Positions 57,935 to 64,000 of a DNA stretch of 64,000 nt are shown piece by piece; positions within the stretch are counted from its first letter, which is position 1; every line of letters starts with the position of its first letter. The notes beneath the pieces were generated by a model. The model had not been told where the DNA came from. It saw nothing but the letters and a program-made list of their open reading frames with translations, and searched no databases. The position numbers and the translations under genes are program-made. The DNA lies in the NCBI GenBank assembly GCA_026008535.1, contig BRKX01000003.1:67481001-67545000 (forward strand). Direction: 5' to 3'. This DNA comes from Perilla frutescens. Taxonomy: Eukaryota; Streptophyta; Magnoliopsida; Lamiales; Lamiaceae.

Positions 57935-59790
57935 ATTAATATATCTCCCATGCGATGCACGGATAACATACGTATATTTAACATTTTATTAAAACGTCAT
58001 AATTAAAATTATTCATCACAATATCAAAAGAATTACACTCACAAAATATAAGAAAAATGTGAAATTAAACATGATATTCACTCATAAAATTAAATTGCAA
58101 TAATAAAAAAAAAACTCATGATTTTAAAATAACTTTCATATCACGAGCTTTATAACTTAGTTAATTAGTAGTATTAATGGTAAGACATCGGGTTCAATCC
58201 CAAAATCATCCGGTCTCCTAAAAACCTAAAATGTGATGTTTAATCAAAAATAAATTTCACAATTTTATCACAATTTATTTGTAATACAAAGTAGATTATG
58301 TTTTCAAATCGTTGACCAAAAAATTCATATTTTATGAATATGATAGTATTTCTACCGATTGAAAAATCTTTGAAGTACCGGTTCTAAAAATAAGTTTGTG
58401 GCCAATTTTTACTGTTCATTATTTAGGTTATAGTGATATATTTATGTTTAACACAAACATCCAATATATCATTCAAATAATATACTATATGAATGAGTAA
58501 TTTAAAAATTGAATATTTTCATGTAGCAATAATATTAAACTGTTAAATATTTTTTTAAAATACATAATAAATATACGGTATATAAAATCATTAAATGCAA
58601 CTAAAAGAGAGGTAAATTTGAATGATAGTCACAATTTTATTTTTATGATATATATGCATAAACATACATGCATAGATCAACTTTTTTAAAAGTAATTGAA
58701 TACGCTTTATTTTTTTGTTGGGGTCATTTGATCGAAAGTTACTCAATTGATTGAATCTATATATTTTTTTAAAAAAAATTGTAGTGTAGTATTTTTTGAA
58801 AAAAAAATGATTGCACAATATTATAAAATAAAATTATTGAAATTACAAATAATAAATCATAAATATAATGCGTACATGACTAAAAATAACTCATTATTTA
58901 CAAATAATTAATCTCGCACCCAAGAAAAATCATATATATATATATATAGCAATTATAAAAAAATCATTTGAATCAAATAGATATACAAACTAAAAGAATG
59001 GATAAAACTATGTCATTTCAAGATTATTCTTGATTAAAAAAAATTATAATATAGTTTTTTATTAAATAAATAACATATTACAATTTAGTTAAATTAAAAA
59101 AAACTGGAGTGACATTTTAATATATTATATTCATATTTATTTCATATATATACTCATATTTTTTAATTTTATTTAATTAAACATAATTTAGTTGAAACAA
59201 TTTTTTTAAGAAAACTATCATAATATTAATTATCGGTTCATTAGTTTTGATTTACCTCCAAAAATCAAAAAGGTTAATCAAATATCAATGGTAATTACAA
59301 CGGTTTTTAAATTTTCAAAAAATGACATCAATAACTATAAATAATTTTTTTAATGTATTCAAATGCACCAATTAAATTAAATATTTAAAACATATAATTT
59401 TTTAATATATTCAAATGCACCAATTAAATCTCAATTTATGCATTCTATTAACACATACATTTAAATAAAATGGTATTGATGGCCCGATTAAATCATCTAT
59501 TATAATAATTAAATATTTTTTATATTCTAAATTGATATGGATGATCATTACCATAATTAAATTAAATATAATCCTAGCAAACAGGTGGACAATGAAAATC
59601 AATTCCATGGATAAGTACCATAATTAGATGTAAAGTTGCCGATTGAATATTTCTATAATTAATTGAATATTTTATGGAGTTACGGAAATAATTAATTGAT
59701 TATATGTTATTTATGTATATTATAAATTATTTTACTAATAATTTAGTCTAATTTTTTATTAAATATTTTTATATTTAAAAATATATTTTG
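57935..59790. other. intergenic, very AT-rich
   Basis: No gene recognised. At 58150-58235 a phrase TAGTATTAATGGTAAGAC followed by GGGTTCAATCCC resembles tRNA-derived A and B boxes and could be a SINE remnant (weak). At 59340-59430 a phrase TATTCAAATGCACCAATTAAAT occurs twice. Confidence 0.4.
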
Positions 59791-59795
59791 GACGG

Positions 59796-61378
59796 GAAAA
59801 CTTCTATTTTCTTTTGTGTTAATATGAAAAAATAGTCATTATTACTTGGTAAATAATGTAAATAACCGCTTTTTAAAAAAATAATGTTTCTAGCCATTAT
59901 CATAAAAAGAGTACTATAATACCCTTAATTCCATATTTATTATTAACAATTATTATTTATGTATATTTATATATTCATATATCAATAGTATTAGGAAAAA
60001 GATTTGATTTTCTCTCTCTTCGCTCTGCAAATGTCGTTTTCTCGTCTCTCTCATTTTTCAATCTCTGTTTTATTAATTGAAACAAAACTACCATTGGTAA
60101 AGATCATCAAGCTATGAATTTTTATAAATAATTTTTAACATTAATTATTTCCTATCATAAAAATATATTAATATATTAACAAAAAAAATTATGGACAATG
60201 ATTTCAGAATCTATCTTACACACCCTAAAAAAATATATCTTTTACCATTGTTCTACGTCAAAGTCTCAGAAGTCATACCGCCAGATTTTTGTTGTCGTCT
60301 TCTGTTGTTGTAGTTGTTGTCTTGCTGTTGTTGCCGTCTTCTGTCACTGATGTTGCTGGAGACGAAAATTACAAGATTCAACGACCGTCTCTGCCAATGT
60401 TCAAACGCCCCCATCGCTGAACAATTATGGATGATGATTTCGAACAATCTCATCCTCGTAATGAATACACGAGTGCAACAACACGAGTAGTCTAAATCGT
60501 GTTCTCGTGCATAAGTTCAATAATGATTTAATACACGAGTACACGATTAGCTCAATATGACAGTTCAAAAATGACTTATACACGAAAACACGATTAGGAT
60601 CGTTCGTGTATACGTGTAGCAGTTGATCATTAAACTGATACACGACTGCATGAGTATGTCTATTCGTGTACTCGTGCACTAGTTAAAACATATATAGATA
60701 CACGAGTGCATTTATTTTCTAATTCGTGCCATCGTGCAACAATTAAAAATGAGATATTGCACGAATTCACAAATAAATTGTTGCACGAATAAACTTCAAT
60801 ACTCGTGTACAGTAAGAAAATTATTCATGCACCAAAAAATATTCAATTTTTTTCCACCCATTCCAAAGAAAGATTCAAAAAACTTAAATATCTATATCAA
60901 TAAAAAGAGTGCAGATCCGTAAATATCATATACCTTATTGCCTCAAAAAACAACACACATAATGTCAACAAAACTTTAAAAAAATCTCAAATTCGCAAAC
61001 AATCTCTAATTTTCGATATTGCAACAGATAATTTATTGTTGAAACAGGATTAGAGAGAGGAAGAATCGTGATAATCTCCAAAAATCATAGCTTGATGATC
61101 TTCACCAATGGTAGTTTTATTTCAATTAATAAAACAAAGATTGAAAAATGAGAAAGGCGAGAGAACCGCGTTTGCAGAGGGAAGGGAGAGAAAATTAGAT
61201 ATTTTTCCTAATAGTATTGATATATGAATATATAGATATACATAAATAATAATTCTTAATAATAAATTAAGGGTATTATAGTACTTTTTTATAATAATGA
61301 CTAGAAACATTACTTTTTTAAAAAATGGCTATTTACATTAAAGACTAAGTAATAATGTCTATTTAAAAATTTCTCTCT
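59796..61378. mobile_element. TIR element with about 300-bp arms
   Basis: The left arm (59820-60120) and the reverse complement of the right arm (61070-61375) share ATAGTCATTATTACTTGGT / ATAGACATTATTACTTAGT, GTACTATAATACCCTTAAT, ATATATCAATAGTATTAGG and AAACTACCATTGGT(A/G)AAGATC. The core carries the CACGAG repeat (60455-60815) and no transposase. Long arms suggest a Mutator-like family. End positions are approximate because no 9-bp duplication was found. Confidence 0.65.
60455..60815. repeat. ACACGAGTGCA / TCGTGTA degenerate palindromic repeat
   Basis: The words ATACACGAGT, TCGTGTACTCGTGCA, GTGCAACAA and their complements recur at least 16 times in 360 bp, spaced roughly 15-60 bp, alternating in orientation. 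Fragments like ATACACGAGTGCA with TTCGTGTACTCGTGCAC form small inverted repeats. No protein or known cis-element set was recognised. Confidence 0.65.
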
Positions 61379-61379
61379 T

Positions 61380-62085
61380 TTTCTTTTTATAGTCACTATT
61401 TCACGATGCAGTAGGATAGGATGGGAGAGGATATATCACCTTCTCGCATATCATGAGGTGGCAATCCCTAGTCCAATAAATTTTCTACCTAGATTTTCAT
61501 CCCTAAATTGGTCCACAACAAATAAATGCATTTGAAAAATCATCTTTTAAACGGGAATTTTCCGAAGAAAATAACAAAACTGTTTCTTTCATTTGGAGTT
61601 TGAACTATTATTTGAAAAGAAAAAAGAAAAAAAAAACTTTATTTTAAACTGTTTAGTACAGTATATATGTAGGCGTTCCTTGTTTGTTATTTCAAGTATA
61701 TTCTTGAATTTGAATAGTACATGAGAAACGATATTCATATTTATTTAATACATATATATATATATTAATCTTCATTTAAAGCAGCTAAACGAATATCAAG
61801 ATGCTACAACTTAATTAGAACTTATAAATATTTTTTTTAATAAATAAATGAAATGGACAAGACAGCTAGGTTCTATAATTTATCACGCAAAGTCGATCGC
61901 GAATCAAAAAGAAAAGTCTGAGAATGAAAATTCATGAAATAAATTATGTATATACAATTCAACATGTGTGTGTGTGTGTATGTGTATAAATATGCATACA
62001 AGTTCTCGATCCATGCTTTAACTAGTTATATATAGAATTAATAAAATAAAATTAAAAGAAAAGGAGAAAAATAATTAATTAGAAA
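61380..62085. other. upstream region of alliinase copy 2
   Basis: AT-rich DNA with (GT)n at about 61965-61985 and a (TA)n run near 61752. A TATATATAGAA word at 62027 could serve as TATA box 60 bp before the ATG; weak. Confidence 0.35.
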
Positions 62086-62390
62086 ATGGGCGGTAGAAGC
62101 AGAATGTGGTTGTACTGTGTTGCGTGCATTATTTTGGGTTGGATTAGTCTGAATATAGCCGACGGGGAAGAGTTGAAGAAGCAGAAGCTAAGTTGGAGCA
62201 GATACGCTGCTGCAGAAGCAGAAGCTGTTGCATCCATTGATTGCTCTGGCCATGGAAGAGCTTATTTGGATGGATTGATCGTTGACGGTAAGCCTGTTTG
62301 TGAGTGTAACACGTGCTATGGAGGCTCTGATTGCTCCAACTTCCAACATGATTGTTCTGCTGATGCGAATAGGTATCTCTCTCTCTAGCT

Positions 62391-62435
<45 letters not shown>

Positions 62436-64000
62436 GCATATATATTACTATATTATTAATTGTATACATATATGCAGTGGGGATCCGACATTCTTGGAGC
62501 CCTTCTGGATGGAGCATGCAGCTAGAAGTGCAGTTGTTGTATCAGGATGGCATAGAATGAGCTACTCATTTGCAGACCAATCATACATCTCACAACAGCT
62601 CGAAAAACACATACGCACCCTTCATTCAATAGCCAAGAATGCAATCACAGAAGGGAAATATATAGTTTATGGAACTGGATCCACACAGCTCCTTACAGCT
62701 GCTGTTTTTGCACTCTCCATCAATCGTTCCTCACCAGCACCAGTTGTCGCCAAACCCCCTTACTATCCAGTACGCATATATCATATATATAGTCTACCTC
62801 CCATCCATTATTCATCATATATAACTTTTTATTTTTATTTGTTATTCGTTAACCATTTATTTATAACTATATATAATTCTAATTAAACATATATATATAT
62901 ATATGTACAATCAAATAATCCAAATTAAATTGAAATTTCTGACTCCGTCACAATATAACGTATACTACGTGCAGGTTTATAGGTCGCAAACCGACTACTT
63001 CGAGACAGCCCGATTTAGGTTCGACAATACATTTTTGGTGACAAATACTAGTGATGAAGTGATAGAGTTCGTGGCTTCACCAAATAATCCAGATGGAAAT
63101 TTGAGAACATCTGTTTTTGAAGGCCCTAATGTGAAGACTATTTATGATCATGCTTATTATTGGCCTCATTTTTCAGCAATTCCGGCCCCTGCTGATGAAG
63201 ATTTGATGATATTTACATTGTCAAAAATCACTGGTCATGCTGGAAGTAGATTTGGGTAAATTTCATTTCATACTCACTATTATTAATTTTTTAAAAAAAA
63301 TCAATTTGACATTAGAAATAATTGAATTAGCATAAAATTGATCACGGGATCACCCACTACTCAACAAATGTTTTTTTTTTCTTAGTACACACATACTTAT
63401 CACCAACACGTCAAACTCAAGGCGTGAATATATATTATATAAGGGAAACAGATTAAATTCTTGGTTGGTAATTCGTGTCTCCTTTTTGTGTTTCATTATA
63501 AAGATGGAAAATTTAAGTGATGATTATACATTTTCATGATGAAGTGTGTCTTCTACCTAGCATTTAATTGCATGTCACAATATTATGTTGAAAAATACAA
63601 CATTTGACCTGCAAAAACAATCCTTTTTTTTCCGGTATACTTCTCAAAATTATAGTCTATTTCTCTGTCAATTTAAGTGTGTGAAAACATCGATCTTATA
63701 GGTCAAAATACATAAGAAGGGTCAAATCTGAGTCCAATCACCAATAAAAGTACAAATATATGACACTTAATTGATGATATGAGTTTGGATTCAAATCTTG
63801 ATTCGTCTGACGGATTGGCATTACACAAGTTTTTGTGTTGGAGCAATGTTTCAAGTGAATTGATCCATGCATATATATTTTAATTGTTGGACAGATGGGC
63901 TATAGTGAGGGACAGGACGGTGTACGAAAACATGCTTAACTACATAAGCTTTGCAGAACTTGGAACCTCAAGAGAAACTCAACTCAGAACCCTTCAACTT
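62086..64000 (+). CDS. alliinase / tryptophan aminotransferase-related protein (copy 2, cut by window end)
   Basis: Close paralogue of the gene at 48651, same strand and same intron positions. Exons: 62086-62372, 62478-62769, 62975-63255, 63895 to beyond 64000. The start MGGRSRMWLYCVACIILGW gives a signal or anchor segment; then ASIDCSGHGRAYLDGLIVDG (EGF-like, CECNTCY), GDPTFLEPFWMEHAA, GWHRMSYSF, SPNNPDGNLR, YDHAYYWPHFSAIP and LSKITGHAGSRFGWAIVRD. The PLP lysine is about residue 277. It continues as AELGTSRETQLRTLQL to the edge. The N-terminal region differs most from copy 1, while the PLP region is nearly identical. No damage in the part seen. Function as for copy 1. Confidence 0.92.
62374..62432. 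repeat. interrupted (CT)n in intron 1 of copy 2
   Basis: ATCTCTCTCTCTAGCTAGATC then about 17 CT units, starting just after the donor GT, at the same place as the (CT)n of copy 1. The intron is only 105 bp. Confidence 0.9.

Noticed and set aside
60455..60815. CRISPR-like or prokaryotic repeat array
   Set aside because: Repeats are degenerate, in alternating orientation, with irregular spacing, in a clearly plant nuclear context.

Overview
The window is plant nuclear DNA: AT-rich, with many-intron genes on GT-AG splice sites, plant LTR retrotransposons, hAT, Mutator-like and Stowaway elements, and dense microsatellites. The gene set (exocyst SEC6, a plastid/mitochondrial S-adenosylmethionine carrier, two alliinase-family aminotransferases) fits a dicot. 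A Lamiales-like asterid is only a guess from the general look of the repeats.

Layout. 0.6-3.2 kb: small inverted-repeat elements and one tandem duplication. 3.5-18.6 kb: a nested retrotransposon block. A 3.5-kb LTR (4920-8415), a tRNA-type primer binding site and a decayed Ty3/gypsy gag-pol (recognisable reverse transcriptase, RNase H border and integrase) are interrupted at 12605 by another gypsy-like LTR, which carries a further LTR in reverse. A truncated second copy of the first LTR lies at 16.16-18.02 kb, and the whole sits inside a related older LTR (3554-4919, probably continuing after 18.02 kb). The long LTR holds an array of about 140-bp units, each with tRNA-like A-box and B-box motifs. 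18.7-28 kb: an inverted-repeat element, a decayed coding remnant, a complete-ended hAT element with a perfect 8-bp target duplication, and a Mutator-like element with a perfect 9-bp target duplication. 28.9-29.4 kb: a G-run array inside short inverted repeats.

Gene-bearing half. SEC6 (29929-39571, 25 coding exons, 746 codons) is complete. SAMC (42651-46639, 12 coding exons, 318 codons) is complete and has one GC-AG intron. A complete alliinase/TAR-like gene (48651-51086, 5 exons, 462 codons) and a second copy that runs off the right edge (62086 onward) form a direct tandem pair about 11 kb apart. Between them is TE-derived DNA, including a gene-capturing inverted-repeat element (54.9-57.9 kb) that carries a GRAS transcription-factor fragment and fragments of the plastid ATP synthase b' gene, each next to a TTAGCACTGTCATGA-type minisatellite.

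The genes do not form a shared pathway: SEC6 acts in exocytosis, SAMC in organelle methyl-donor import, and the alliinase-like genes in PLP-dependent amino-acid chemistry. The most unusual material is in the repeats: the tRNA-like module array and the multi-fragment capture element. All coordinates were read by eye. Exon borders were checked for reading-frame continuity; TE borders without target duplications are approximate.
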